Notes: generated by a model from the sequence alone, not told the origin. Counted from the stretch's first letter, positions 49,044 to 61,453 are shown. The stretch is 64,000 bases of DNA from Coriolopsis trogii (GCA_020543525.1 JAHYIO010000042.1:310001-374000); one strand, 5' to 3'. A program made the numbers and translations.

Positions 49044-51357
49044 ATGTTGTTTACAGCTTTCGCTGTCCTCTCGGCGGGGCTACATCTCGTCGGGGCTACC
49101 CAAGTGGCGCTGCAGAGCACTGGGCGCACGCTCGTATTGGGAGGTATCCCGTACTTCCTTCCGCCCGCCCCAGTTTCCGCGCTACACGACACGTCTGTGC
49201 TCTCCAAAGCGAAAGAAAGCGCGTCGAATGGGCTGGTGCCATTCTCCGTGATACCAATCGAGAGGCTGGTCTTTGACGGCGCGGACCTTGACGAGATCGT
49301 GGCCGCGTGGTCAACTAAGGATGATGTCTGGAGCAAGGACTTCCTGACCGGTACGTGATTTGCCTACTTATGTTGTGGGATATGCTAAGGTCTGCAGGTA
49401 TATATGTCGCGTACAATGGCACGGAGACCTCGCCATCCACATCGCTCTCGTCTGCGCAGAAGGAGTACAGCACCAAGTTCATCTTTCTCTCCAAGAGCTA
49501 CCCGGGTGGCGTCGAACTGACCAAGGCCCTCCCTGCGGGGCCGTACTTTTTGGAGCCAGCGTCGGGCGATATATACGAAGGTGAACAAACCTCCTGAGGT
49601 GCTGCTCTCGATATCACTCATTTACATTCACCCAGCATGGCGTTTGTACAACGACGAGAACCAATCCTTCCTGTACGGCACCATCGCCGACGGCGACGAT
49701 GGCTTCCAGATTCTCTCCGCGCGGATCCCAGGAGCAGCCACCGAGACGATCGGAGTACCGTCCAGGCTCTACTTCACCCCTACGGCCGAGAAGCCCCTCG
49801 CGGGAATGCGGCTCGCCGTCAAGGACATCTACGACGTCAAAGGCCTCCGGACGGGGTGCGGCAACCGCGCCTACTGGTCCCTGTACCCGCCCAAGAACGA
49901 GACGGCGCCCGCCGTACAGCGGCTGCTCGACGGCGGCATGGTTCTCGTCGGCAAGACGAAGACGTCGCAGTTCGCGAACGGGGAGGCGGCGACGGCGGAC
50001 TGGGTCGACCTCCACGCGCCGTACAACCCGCGCGGGGACGGGTACCAGGACGGGAGCAGCTCGTCGACGGGCTCGGGGACGGCTGTCGCGGCCTATGCCT
50101 GGCTGGACTTTGCGGTTGGGAGCGATACGGGGGCGTCGATGCGGGGACCGGCGACTGTGAACGGCGTTTATGGGAACAGACCGTCGCATGGGGCTGTCCC
50201 GTTGGATGCGGTCATGCCGTTATCGCCTGCGCTTGACACAGGAGGGATCTTCGCGCGGGATGCGAAATTGTGGGCGGCCGCGGGACATTGGTGGTACCAA
50301 AACTTCTCGTCGGTATGTGTATCCCTGCCCTGCCAGTGAAGGATAGTGGGAGATGTCGCTGACGGGTCGTACAGTTTGTCCAGTATCCAAAGAAGCTCCT
50401 CTTCCCCACCGACTTCTTCGAAGCGAGCTACCTCTCCGATCCGCCCGCGGTGGGCTCAATCGGGGATACGTTCAACCAGTTCATCAACAAGCTGGAAAGG
50501 TTCCTGAACACTACGCGCACCGAGATGAGCGTCACGTCAGCCTGGAACGCCACGAAGCCGGAGAACGTCTCTGCGTCGACTCTCCAGATGCTCCTGCGCA
50601 CCACATACAACGACCTCATCACGCTTGACCAGGTCTCGCTCGTCGCAGATCCTTTCATTGCCGACTATGGTGCGGCCAACGGCGGGCGCATGCCGTTCAT
50701 CGACCCCTCTCCCCTCTCCCGATGGGCATACGGGCGTGGGTTGCCCCCGGGAAGAAGAGAGGAGGCAGTGACCAACAAGACGATCTTCATGGACTGGTGG
50801 TCGAGCGAAGTCATCCGCGCGGATCCGATAACGTGCTCGGACGCCATCATGTTGTATCCGCTGAACCTGGGAGCAACGCTGTATAGGAACGGATATGTCG
50901 AGTGAGCATCACATTCATCGCACCACTGTGGTGGAACATACTATAGGTCTCTCAACTTCCCCTCGCTAGCTCGAAGTCTGCCACACTGTCTCGCCGAGCT
51001 GAGGCAGCGGATATCGCCCCGGTGCGCCTCGCAGTGTTTGCAGAGGTGCCGGATATGGTCGTTCCGAGTGAGTTCGTGCGCTTGCGATGCAATCTGCATA
51101 TGATCTGACGCACCTGCCGTGAACAGTCGGCGAGTATCTGTACACCTCAGCCATCACCGGCCAGACAGAGTTCCTCCCCGTCACCATCAACTTTGTCGCC
51201 GCAAAGGGTTGTGTGAGTAGTCTGATCGGAGAATTTTTGCACGCTCGTCCCTGACCACATGATACAGGATCTCACGCTCTTCAACTTGTTTGCGGCACTT
51301 CAGGATGCAGGGATCCTCAAGCCCGTGAGCACTGGCTCGCGCGTCTTCCCCCAGTAG
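49044..51357 (+). CDS. Secreted amidase-signature hydrolase
   Basis: Amidase-signature enzyme of 655 residues from seven exons (49044-49350, 49398-49580, 49636-50312, 50375-50901, 50970-51067, 51127-51212, 51268-51357). These enzymes hydrolyse amides with a Ser-cisSer-Lys triad. All three are visible: lysine in [13 protein letters not shown] near residue 225, the middle serine in [12 protein letters not shown] near 304, and the nucleophile in [12 protein letters not shown] near 330. The N-terminus [20 protein letters not shown] looks like a signal peptide, so the enzyme is probably secreted or extracellular. It has an additional N-terminal domain of about 200 residues and a long C-terminal part, as in the fungal amidase-like family. 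The fifth exon is the least certain, because the join after YRNGYV depends on a weak acceptor at 50969. Substrate unknown. Confidence 0.87.
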
Positions 51358-52936
51358 CGAAATAGTACAGTATTTCATGTAGAAACCGAGTACCATAGTC
51401 ATCACTGATGCGACTTAGGCGCATACATGGGCAACCACAAAGGCTGGCATATGAGAGGGAGAAACTGCGAAGTCAGTCACATGTCAGTGGTGAATACATG
51501 AATACATGGTGTGCGACTCGGACGACACATTATATCGCACACTGGCACAGGCTGGAGATGCTCATACTTACATTTACTATCATCGTACGACGCTCAGTAC
51601 CCTACTGTGTGCAACCCAGATCCAGCCTCGTCACCATCCTACTGTTCTGAGATCGTCACTACCGGAACGAAGAGTGCGGGATGTGGAGGCCATTGATGAA
51701 AGCAGAGGGAAGTCGCCCTGAGCGTTTATCAGCCACCGTCCTTTTTCTGACAAAGGGCAACCGTTATTCTCAAGTTCGTCTTGGTCATCGGATGCAGGTT
51801 TCTCGTTCGGAGGACAAGGATAATACAACGCAAGCCGTCAGCTCTCTGCTCTATGGCCTGCTGGCAATACTAACATAGACCTCGAACCTCCCACTGCGTC
51901 ACGGTCAGCAGCCTGAGGACATTGAAGTTTTCAGCGCCTTCAAGAATCCACCGAGCTGATATAGAGGAGCGCGTACCTCCCAAACATCGTCCATCATCGT
52001 AGAGTCATTATCCAGTCTTTCCCAGAGTGGATTTTGGCCCATGTGTTAGATTGTGGTCGTCGTTACCGAAGACCATCGACTCCGAGAGCCTGCCACTAGT
52101 AGTCCACACGCGCGTTTACCGGTGTCTGGCTTCTACCTTATTCCCAGAAAGGCAACCCTCCCCGACCGGGCCAGGTCTGTCAGGTCGGTGAACTTGTGCC
52201 AATGCTCGCCCAGCCGACGCATCTCTTTGCTCACCAAATAGGCACAAGGACAATATAATGGCTACCTGCTAGGGCTATTCTGACGTATGTCTATAGGCCG
52301 GTTCATCGATCATATTAGTCGTCGAGTCAGGCCCTCCGAGAATTCTCGCGCTCAGAAACCATCTTCTCTACCCCCTCCTCCGACATGCCAGGCTCTCCTC
52401 TGCGTCTCTACACACCGATCCGAGTCCTGTTCTGAGCGCACTGACTCAAGAACTCGGATGCATGACAGATGGGATCTTACGGCCTTCGCTGTAGTACCTA
52501 CATTCATTTGCTGAGGGGATCGTCGCGTGTTCAGGATGTGTATGGGTGAGTGAGTTTGTCCCGTCCGAACGTAATGTAGAGGATATGTGCTAATTACATA
52601 CTCTCAGCCTGCAAGATCTAGACGCGCTAGAACGTCGGAGCCATTTGGGTGTAAAGATGTCGGGAGCCTCACACACAAGGCTGTCAGCCTTCTCGAACGC
52701 AGTTGCAACGCTTGCTCCTGGGCCGCGCTGTACGTCGGTGATGCTCCGCTGGCGGGCCTGTCATGTGCTGAGAAAGGAGTCCAGACTGAACTCGTTATCC
52801 CTAACGACAGAAATTGGACGGGCTTTGTTCGGTGGATTACCTGGCTATCGGGCACCAGACTACAAGCAGATATCATACAAAGTCTGTCCGCAATGTACGT
52901 GAACTTGAAAGTCCATGTGCATGTCCGCCGTCCCAT
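51358..52936. other. Gene-free stretch
   Basis: Nearly 1.6 kb between convergent genes with only short frames and no motif or splice structure I could support. The base composition is nearer to 50 percent GC than the flanking coding regions. Confidence 0.4.
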
Positions 52937-53599
52937 CTACTCGTCGATTTCGAGAGCGGGAACGTCTCCACCAACGTCCTCAGGTACGTCCGGTATCGGA
53001 TAGGGAGGTGGTGGGGATGAGGGGATGGAAGCGTCGTAGAACAACCGGATCAAGACAGGTAGACCAGCGTCCGCCACCTGGTATACACCAGCTGGAACGC
53101 TGAAAGGTACTCCACGGGACCTGCTGTCCAAGATCCTCGCACAGAACTCGTCGAGCTCCCGTTCGTCAACCGTCCGTCCCTCGCCAAGCAGCTGGTCCAT
53201 CTCCGCCTCCATTTCCCATACTTCATCCTCGGTGAAGGTGTGCTGGAAGGCCCACCAGATGCGAGTGTGGCACAACGGCCCGGCCTTGTGAACGGCCTTC
53301 GATGCGAGAACGAGGGCTGCTAGGATTGGAGCATGTCCGTTCAATCCTCGTGCAGTAGGGAAACGTCCTTTGAGTCGTTCAAGGTATAGCAATGCGATAG
53401 GGATGACCCGCAGATCTTGATGGACGCCGGATATGAGTATCAAATGATGAATGAAGTCGTGTAGGTTGGTAGGTGTAAGGGAGAGGCCGTCGTTACCTCT
53501 CAACGTCGAGACTAACGGGACGTCGAAAAGGTAGTAGACAACGGCGGTGCATAATAGAGCGAGGCCGCTGACGTCGAACGCGTCGAACATTTGAGGCAT
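52937..53599 (-). CDS. Cyclin-like protein 1
   Basis: Intronless 220-residue protein with one cyclin-box-like helical region. The order LHDFIHHLI, VIPIALLYLERLKGRFP, HAPILAALVLASKAVHKAG and EVWEMEAEMDQLLG resembles the helices of PHO80/PCL-type fungal cyclins, where the middle helices contact a CDK. The C-terminus is Pro-rich (SSPPPPYPIPDVPEDVGG) and probably disordered. It is the most divergent of three cyclin-like genes here and lacks the DPYxGY/H-GE motif of the others. A TATAAAA box lies at 53686-53692 on the minus strand, about 90 bases upstream. Whether it still binds a CDK cannot be told; agaricomycetes carry many fast-evolving cyclin-like genes. Confidence 0.75.
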   Translation of the reverse strand: MPQMFDAFDVSGLALLCTAVVYYLFDVPLVSTLRGNDGLSLTPTNLHDFIHHLILISGVHQDLRVIPIALLYLERLKGRFPTARGLNGHAPILAALVLASKAVHKAGPLCHTRIWWAFQHTFTEDEVWEMEAEMDQLLGEGRTVDERELDEFCARILDSRSRGVPFSVPAGVYQVADAGLPVLIRLFYDASIPSSPPPPYPIPDVPEDVGGDVPALEIDE

Positions 53600-55212
53600 G
53601 AGTGAGACGAAGTGTGGGTGGTGGTAAGCTTGGAGTCGGGCTAATACTATGATGAGCTGAACTCTCGAAAGCTCAGCAGATACGATTTTATAGCTCGTTC
53701 CGCTCTCCTGCCCTCGTCAAAGCTCGCAGAAGTCAAAGCATAGACTGACATTGATTCACGGCACAGGTGAAAGTGTATGGACACGACGCACGGGGGATCT
53801 GAATGGTACGGTCGATGAGCCACTCGTCGACCTGAGCATCAGATGTGCTTTTCGAAACTCCGCGGCTGTCTGGTCGTTGTCCAGTCAGCACCTTATGGTG
53901 TAAGAAAAAAGCAGTACTTACTAAGGGCGTGTGAAAGCGTCGGGTGCAGCGGTGTACCAGCGAATGGGGGAAGGGGAACGATGATGGTAGCGCTCGAGTC
54001 CCCCCGCTCGCTGTTGGTGATGCCCACTATCATATGACACAGACTGGTCATTACGTACCAAAGTATTCCTGCACAAGCTAAAGCTTCGACTGTGCCGCGC
54101 AGATTGGCATTGTCTCTCCGATGTTCCAAGAGATCAATGTCCTTGAGGGACATTTGGGTCGGAGTAAGGCTAGTTGGCTCCTCCCGTCATCATTCCTACG
54201 CTTTTATTAGCCCCTTTCATCAGCCAAAGACACACGGGCTACACACGTCGCTCGATTGGGGACAGTTGCAAAGGTCATCGTCCGTCAGGAGGACCAGGAC
54301 GCTTTCCGTAGTCCTAGGATACTAGGACTCACCTCATAATAGATCCCTTCTAGCCTTTCTTAGGATGTTGGGTACAGAGCAAAGGCTCGAGTCTACCCTA
54401 TCTAGTAGGATCATGGTATCCGTAGCAATTCTCTACGAGCGAGAATTCCTCAGGCTGCCGGCGGATCAACAGGCGGAGGTCAGTAGTAGGTTGACGAGGC
54501 GATCAGCAGCAGGCTTGTGCTGACTTTTACCTCATAAATATGTCAGATTGGCTTCAATTCAGTCGTAGAGAATGTTACGGCTATCGTACCTGCAGTGACG
54601 ATACGCATCCACAACTGCTCGGGCTCGTCATGGTTGGAACGAAGTTTTGTTAGGCGCTTTGGGATGAGTCACCGGCCCGGAACTACCGCCTAACGTGTAT
54701 CAGGTGCTGGTATCAATCCGTCGCGAGTACTTCACAGTCACTTCCGCCGGCATCTTCTTAAACAGAAATAAGACTCGGACAAAGCCTGTGCTTCCACAGT
54801 GGGAACAAGTACATTCATTCAAAGATAGCTATGAGCAGTATAGCGAGCCGTAACATGCGAGCAGGTGCGTAGTACAGGATCGTAAACAGAACAAGGTAGC
54901 ACAACCACGAACCCTGCGGTAACGAGTAGAGCCAGGATTGCGAGGAAATGCCACAGATAACAAACCGATATTCCTAGAGTGCAACATCAAACTCGGTGAC
55001 ACGCCCGAGCCGGGATGTTCGAAACCTGGATACACTTAGCGAAGCGGAAGAAAAGATCAAAAAACGAGTGTGTATGCTCTCACCCAGAGCTTGGAGCTTG
55101 CAGAATAATGACGGAAAGACGGACACATGTGGATGATTATCCGCCCGGGTCGTGTGGCCACCACTTGAGAGGATGGTCTGTCGAGAGACATCGCCGGGAA
55201 CCACGCCGACTC
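53600..55212. other. Intergenic, possible cyclin-like remnant
   Basis: No complete gene. A minus-strand frame 54153-53893 starts MSLKDIDLLEHRRDN and contains ALACAGILWYVMTSLC, faintly like ALLCTAVVYYLFDVPL of cyclin-like protein 1. It has no clear continuation and may be a decayed copy. The rest shows nothing. Confidence 0.35.
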
Positions 55213-56279
55213 TCACCAGATGCAAGGAACACCACGAGTATAGATCTGACCACTCTGTATAGTCCTGACCGTATGCGTGGCTGCTCGTTGAGGCATGGGC
55301 GCGGGCGCGGGTGCGGGTGCGCGCGGAGCCAAGCCAGACGTCAATACATACATCGTGAACGGGGCACCTGTCGTCCCGGCGCTCGGGATAACTTGGACGT
55401 TATTGTGCTGATAGCCGGTAGGTGTAGACGGTCCCGCGGTCGATGTAGGAGAGGAAGTGGGGGACATTGAAAACTCGGGAGGATCAGGAGAGTCGCAGGA
55501 AGCGGAAGAGGTTGGTGTTGTAGGTGGCCCGGCATGCACCTGTACGGGTGGAGGGAGTGGAGTGACAGTGGACACCGTGGGCGGGCGTTGAGTCGGCGCG
55601 GCAAACGAAGGGAGAAGATTCATGGCAGGCAGTGCGGTGGAGTTGCTGTTATACGTAGGGTAGGGACCCTCGCCGCCGAAATCGCGCCGTACCTTCTGCT
55701 CGAACTCCCTGAGCGCCTCGGGTCTGATGTTCAATCTCCATTGGAGATACGAGCACATCTCCCTCTCCATCTTGTTGATCACCTCGAGAGGGAACATGCC
55801 CTGGCCAACAATCATCCACGATTTGCTGCTGTACGTCGAATCGCAAAAGACCTTTGAGGCGATCATGGATGCAGTGAGGAAAAGCGGGTGGCCTGATGCG
55901 CCCCGGACACCAGGGAAGTAAGTCTTCAAGAGCGCCAAGAGATATAGAGCACCGAACGTGACGGACGGTTCATAGCGTGTCCGATGGATGACGAATGCGA
56001 TAAAGTTGGGCAACGGTGGCGAGGGAGCGGAGGGGTCTGTGGTCCAACGGGTGGCGGGCATATCCGTGCATCCAAACAGATACGTTATGTATCTAGCACA
56101 TAGCATGGCCGTCTCTCCGTGACCGTAGTATGGATCTTGCTGATATGAAGTAAGAGCAAGTTCGGCAAATAGCACAAGGGCCGAGGACTCACTACAGTCT
56201 GAGAAGGAGGATCAGAAGAACGGCGGCGCTTGGGTCTGTGGCGTCCTGGACCAACGCCCCTTGTATTGCTGGAGGCCAT
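55213..56279 (-). CDS. Cyclin-like protein 2 (PHO80/PCL type)
   Basis: A 337-residue cyclin-domain protein from minus-strand exons 56279-56193 and 56139-55213. The N-terminus is basic (RHRPKRRRSS), resembling a nuclear-localisation signal. The cyclin region shows QDPYYGHGETAMLCARYITY, PNFIAFVIHRTRYEPSVTFG, ALYLLALLKTYFPG, HPLFLTASMIASKVFCDSTY and INKMEREMCSYLQWRLNIRP. The last phrase, a helix ending in E-x-x-x-LxWRLN, is typical of PHO80/PCL cyclins. After residue 190 the protein is Ser/Thr/Pro-rich and low complexity. The single intron follows a Val codon just before DPYYGH, at the same place as in cyclin-like protein 3, so the two come from a tandem duplication. The partner CDK (Pho85-like) is inferred from the family. 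Confidence 0.85.
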
Positions 56280-57129
56280 GGGGATATTCTCGAACGGATG
56301 GGATCGTCAGTGGGTCATGGAAAGGATAGGTCCTTTTATAAGCCGCTGAGCAGCGTCACAGAGCCAGCCGCTGGGCAAGTGAATTGTACAAACGGTGTTC
56401 CTCCAGTGATCTGCATGATCGATCACAGATTACCGTTGCTTATTGAGGCGCATTGAGGGTCCTGCGGCCACGGCAGAAGGTTTACTGCACTCGTGGTAGG
56501 ACCAGCCCTTCTTTGATCCCTCAAGCTCGCGACGCTGGGAACCCAAGAATGTGGAACAAAAGCACAATCAGACGTGTATGATAATCGTGGGTTGCTGTGC
56601 CTACCTTGTCCATTATTCCCTCGGTCCTGTCATGTTCTGTAACATAGTACTGCACGCACATACGAGCAACATTTGCATCGGCAAACAGGCAGTGACCGTT
56701 CGGGTCTTTATGTGGACCATGAAGTGAGCTTTCATCGCCGTCTAGGTTCAAGTTCTTCCTGACTGTCGTCGATGGTGATGGCGTATTCCGGACGATGCAG
56801 AGAGTGTTAGAAAATGAAATGTTCTCATATGTATGGTACGTGGAAAAGACAGCATTCTGAGGGGGCGTGGTAGTTGAGACTGGACGTGATTATGCACACG
56901 GTCCAAGAAGTAGAATTTCTCCGGCGTAGCGGGTGGCGATGCGTTTGGCGCCCGCGCTGCGGCCCGCCACAACATAGCGGATCAAGAAGCAAGGTGTACA
57001 GCTGCAGCGTCTTTCCATATAGTGCACAAAAGGGAACAATAGCTACAAAAGTCGAAGAAGCGACAGCGGAGGCTCATGAGGACATACGGAGTGCTCGAAC
57101 AGCTTGGTATAGTAGTTGTATGTCAAACA
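56280..57129. other. Intergenic between cyclin-like genes, one doubtful open frame
   Basis: A minus-strand stretch at about 56760-56594 reads NLDGDESSLHGPHKDPNGHC then ANVARMCVQYYVTEH, and could splice (donor after IMDK, acceptor near 56530) to a lysine-rich end. VARMCVQYYVT is vaguely like the first cyclin helix of the neighbours. It is too short and lacks a convincing start, so it is not called a gene. Confidence 0.35.
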
Positions 57130-58040
57130 TCACCATGGGGTAGTATCTCCCCGCGCGACGCTCGAGGTATCGGCTAACCCCTCAACCAAGACTGGTGCAA
57201 CCGTGCTGCCCCCGTAATCCGCTGTCTCCCACGGCATTGTACCGGAATAGGGCGACATCGGCGAAGGAGACATACAGACGACATGACGATTGGCAGGGCG
57301 ACCTGAGGCATCACTAACGGGCGAGTCCGAAACATTCAAAGACGGTAAGAGGTCCGCGTAGACCGCAACATTCGGTCTGTTCCCATGGACAATCGACGAA
57401 CTTGGGGACATTGCACCAACTACCATGTCTCGGGAGGATGTCGAAGGCAGGGGAGATAAGGTCGTATATGATCGAGGCGCAGCAGCTCCATATCCGCTGC
57501 GGACTCTTGTCTCGAAGTCCTTCAAGGCATCGGACCCAATTTCCAGCGGCCACGCAAGACAAGAGCGCATTGCCAGTGCCATCTGCCTCACTTCAGTCGG
57601 GTCCACGATCGGCGAATAGACGTCAGTTGCGATGACTCTCTGATCCGGTAAGAGCATGAGTGCCGAGAGAAAGATGCAATGGCCGGACGACTCTGGCGCA
57701 GGGTCGAATGTTAAGGATCTAAGGTAGGTCAAGAGGTAGAGGGCCGCAAAGGGCATGGGAGAGGGTGCTTGCGTCCGGTAGAGGGTGTACGCGATGAATT
57801 TGTCCAGTGGCCATGCCGGTGCGGCGGTCGACAGGGTAGGAAGGTCCGAGCACGCAAAAAGGTGCGTTACATATGTGGCGCAAAGTGTTGCAACCTCTTC
57901 GTAGCCGCAATAAGGATCCTGGCAGAAAGGCTGTTAGACACATTCGGTAGCTTGCAATAGTAAGATGGGTGACTGACTACTCGCGACTCGCCCGTCGGCT
58001 CAGGAGGCATTGAAGAGGAGGGACTGTTGGCGTCCCGCAT
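57130..58040 (-). CDS. Cyclin-like protein 3 (PHO80/PCL type)
   Basis: A 283-residue paralogue of cyclin-like protein 2 from minus-strand exons 58040-57978 and 57918-57130. After the intron it reads DPYCGYEEVATLCATYVTHL, then DKFIAYTLYRTQAPSPMPFA, ALYLLTYLRSL, HCIFLSALMLLPDQRVIA and MRSCLAWPLEIGSDALKDFE. The core CDK-contact positions are less conserved: the usual ASK after the middle helix reads LLPD, so CDK binding may be lost or changed. The Ser/Pro-rich tail is shorter than in protein 2. The intron position and phase match protein 2, which supports tandem origin. Confidence 0.8.
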
Positions 58041-58454
58041 GTTGAGGCGCGATTGGGTTGAGTACAGTCAGTGTACACCGTCTATAGTAGCGGTTAGATA
58101 AGAGGATGATCAAGCAGAATGTAGAGGAGTTACAGCGAATGCGACTATCTCGAGATGAAGTGCAGTCTGTGTCTTAAGACTGTGCATAGCTCACCTGCTA
58201 TAACATGATGCTATTACAGTCTTGATAGCGGTGGAGGTTGTGCTTCAGGCGGACCGACGAAGAGGAAAGAGACTGGCGGCCGTGATCACGAGCCGCCAGC
58301 ATGAGCGTGGCAGTGCACGCGCAGGCGCCGATGATGGCTGTACCTGATGCGGCCACTGGCAAAAGTTCTTGGTTGTATTCCAACTGCATCCTCGACTCTC
58401 TTCTACTGTACAAACCACTCCTTTCTACTTTCTATAATTCTAAGTACTAGTGGA
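58041..58454. other. Divergent promoter region of cyclin-like 3 and the ATPase
   Basis: About 410 bases between divergent starts; no further gene seen. Confidence 0.4.
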
Positions 58455-61453
58455 ATGCTCCGTCTCTTGCCGACCCCCCTTCTTTCCTCGGCTTCCCGAA
58501 CGGCGGGGGCTGGTATCATGACCCGAACGAGTGCCACATGGCATGGGCAGAAACGAGCTATGACCAGCAACATACACCGACCGCCTTCGCATCGTCAAGC
58601 AACGCCTGACGGCATATTAACCCCGAAGATGCAGGCCGAGGCTGTAACAGGAGAACTTCCTTCTTCGCCTGTAGGTCCCTCTATCGGCTTCAACGGCCCG
58701 GGATTCGGAGGTGGAGGAAGCGGCATCCGCGACGCAGTCCTCACCACCGTATTCGGTGTAGCTTTTCGTGAGTACTTCAGCTTGACTTCACATGAGATAA
58801 ACGTGGACATATGCTACGAGTGATCATCAATTTCGTTCCGAGAGAGCCTTGTGACAGGACAGACAGCTGTCCTGGCACCAGATTCGCTTGGGTCCTGGTG
58901 CTGCCCGATGTACTTGCCAGCTAGTGCGTATGTATGGCTTGCAATGGCATATGTTAGCCTTCTCAGGCCTCTCTTTGTACCGTTTGGTGGCACGCGTGCG
59001 ACTCATACTAAGCGTCGCCTGATCCATTCATACTGGATCGTTCCATTCGTTCGTTTCCAAAGTTGCCATTCCAAATAACCTCCCTGCCACAACCACCGTC
59101 TACCTCACATTTTGGCTGTTAAATTTTCTTTGCATGCTCACAGGTGTCAACTTTCAGTGGAGGGAGAGACTTCCTACTAGTCAGACGCACACATTACACC
59201 CGTGGTCGCTATGCACGATCAATAATCTCATGTTGAACTTCACAAGTACTCGCTGGCCATGAGTCTACCATGCTGACTATATCATCAGTCTTTGCAGGCG
59301 GCGTCATCTACATGGCATGGTACAAGGAGAATGTGCTTTGGAAGGTGAATCCTGCCATTGGCCCTTGTCACTACAACCAACCTGATAGTCCGTGTCCCTA
59401 TCTTGCAGATAGAAAAGGCCTTCGCAGCAGGATACGATCCGGCTCTTGAGTTGAAAAACATTTCTTCGAAGAAGCCTACTGAGGCGCGGAAGCCCGCTAG
59501 TGACAATGAGCTCGACTGGGACGTGGACGGTCCATGGACTCAGCATATGCGGCGCGGAGAGCAGGACCTCATCGATCGTATTGTCCATGGTAACGAGGTC
59601 GGACATTACTTCGTCCTCCTTGGACCCAAGGTGCGCAACGCGGCTACAATTCCCCTTACACGACTGTCTCCATAATTCATACACATGCACAGGGAACGGG
59701 AAAGACGACAATGATCCTCGACGCCATGCAGACCATACAGGCGGAGGGCGTCGCAATGTGCGACGCGCATCCTGACATGGAGGTCTTCCGCCTGCGTTTG
59801 GGGAAAGCCCTTAACTACGAGTACAATGAAGACACGCAGACCGGCCTCTTCCAGAGGAGAGATCCGCGCGAAGGTAGCTATGACGCCGGCACCGTGTCCC
59901 CCTGATTGCGCCTCTCATTGACCTTGTGACACAGGCGGGGCTGCGCTGGACATTGAACGCGGTGAGTAGCGAATGGTGTGCTCAATGCATGCGATTGCGA
60001 GGCTGAATGCTCGTTGCGCGCAGCGCTCAATAAACTGGAGAAGGTCGCGGTCCGCCACGCGTCTCGGACCGGGAAGCCCCTCGTTCTTGTCCTTAACAAC
60101 GTTCATTACTTCAAGCACGATGATGAGGGCAGGAACATCCTGCTGCAGTTCCAGCAACGAGCGGAGGCCTGGGCTGCCAGCGGTGCGTACTCATCCACCA
60201 CAACTGGCATCGTACTCACTGGCTATGCAGGTATCTTGACGATGGTGTTCAACACGTATGACACTACGATAATTTGAACGCATTCCGACCTCCTGACCTA
60301 CTCCTTATATAGCGATGACTTCTGGCCGTTCTTTGTTATGCGTACGTCCCCTCACGATTCACACTCGTTCATAAACTTACTTCGTACGCAGGAAAGAGCG
60401 GCAGTAGGATGCACGTGAGTCGAAACGATCATCAAGACTTACAGCCATGATTTGACTTTTCGATAGGTTCTGTCCGTCTATGACCTTCCGCAAAAGGACG
60501 CCCTGACGGCTGCTATGCGCATGCGCATGAACGCCCGCCACCGCAAGGATTCAGCGGAGACGTTCCGGGAAGTCGTGAGGCTCCTTGGCGGGCGCCTGAC
60601 CTACCTCGGCAAGGCCACGAAAGCACTGGACATGGTCAAATACGCAAAGGACATGGTCGCGATCGAGAAGGCGTGGCTGCTAAGCCAGATTGGGCTGATC
60701 CCCGACTGCGATGACGACGTCATGGACGAGCAGAAATGGTCGTCGTGCTCCTGGCTCCTGCTGAGAGAGTTCGTCAAGAAGCGCAAGGAAGACGAACAGA
60801 GAGTGAGGGAGGCCATTGAGCGTGGCGAGGCTACACTGGACGATCTGGACAACTTGCCAATGCCAAGAATTTCTTACGTGCGTATTCCATATCAGCTGAT
60901 GCTCCTCTGCTGATTGAGGCCTTTGCTTTCAGTATGAGTGTCGACAGATCATGACCAGAGCAGACTTCATGGATGGTGAGTACTATTTACATCTCATCCT
61001 TGCCTTAGGGTCCTCACCGGACGACGACCACAGACCTGGACCGGAAGAACATCATCGCGATTGACGTGAGCGCTGAGCAAGATAGATCTCGCGATCACTT
61101 CTACTGACCTCTTTTGACCATGCGCAGATCAACCACGACGTCTCACCCGACTCGCTGCTGATCCTTCGTGCAGCAGAAGAGGTAGTGGCAGAAGAAGGGT
61201 TCGACGAGCTGCTGGACGGTGTTCGAGCCAGAGTGGACGAGATTGAGAGTCTGCACCGCACTCGGGAGTTGACCGTACGTGCATTCATTCATATCGCCAA
61301 TAAGCCTCGCACGTTCGTCCGCTTGCGGGCGTGGCTCTCTCCGACCTCCTGTATTACCTCGCTGACGCGCATGCATAGTTCAAGGACGTTGATGCCGGGG
61401 ACCGGATCCGTCTCACGGTCGACAAGGGCGGCGCACGCTTGCTGGAGGGTTGA
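58455..61453 (+). CDS. Mitochondrial membrane-anchored P-loop ATPase (ORC1-like AAA fold)
   Basis: A 580-residue ATPase from 14 exons, the first 58455-58767 and the last 61379-61453. The N-terminus is a clear mitochondrial presequence (MLRLLPTPLLSSASRTAGAG, with several downstream arginines). A single membrane span (AVLTTVFGVAFLFAGGVIYM) at about 97-116 is completed by splicing across a 521 bp intron. The Walker A motif GPKGTGKTTM is near 195-204. The Walker B-like strand reads PLVLVLNNVHYF near 285, with Asn-Asn in place of Asp-Glu. The sensor-like TMVFNTDDFW follows, assembled from three exons of only 25, 29 and 23 nt. The C-terminal half is helical. Homologous mitochondrial-looking ATPases occur widely in fungi, with function unclear; I recall the Asn-Asn as usual for this group. 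Likely inner-membrane location is inference. Confidence 0.82.

Noticed and set aside
56521..56975. Small minus-strand gene between cyclin-like genes 2 and 3
   Set aside because: There is no start codon in good context, no known domain, and the proposed splice was chosen only because it kept the frame open.
58856..58920. Third copy of the 19.2/27.05 kb repeat inside the long first intron of the ATPase gene
   Set aside because: GTCCTGGCAC and GGGTCCTGGT are present, but spacing differs and the other blocks are missing; the match is too weak.
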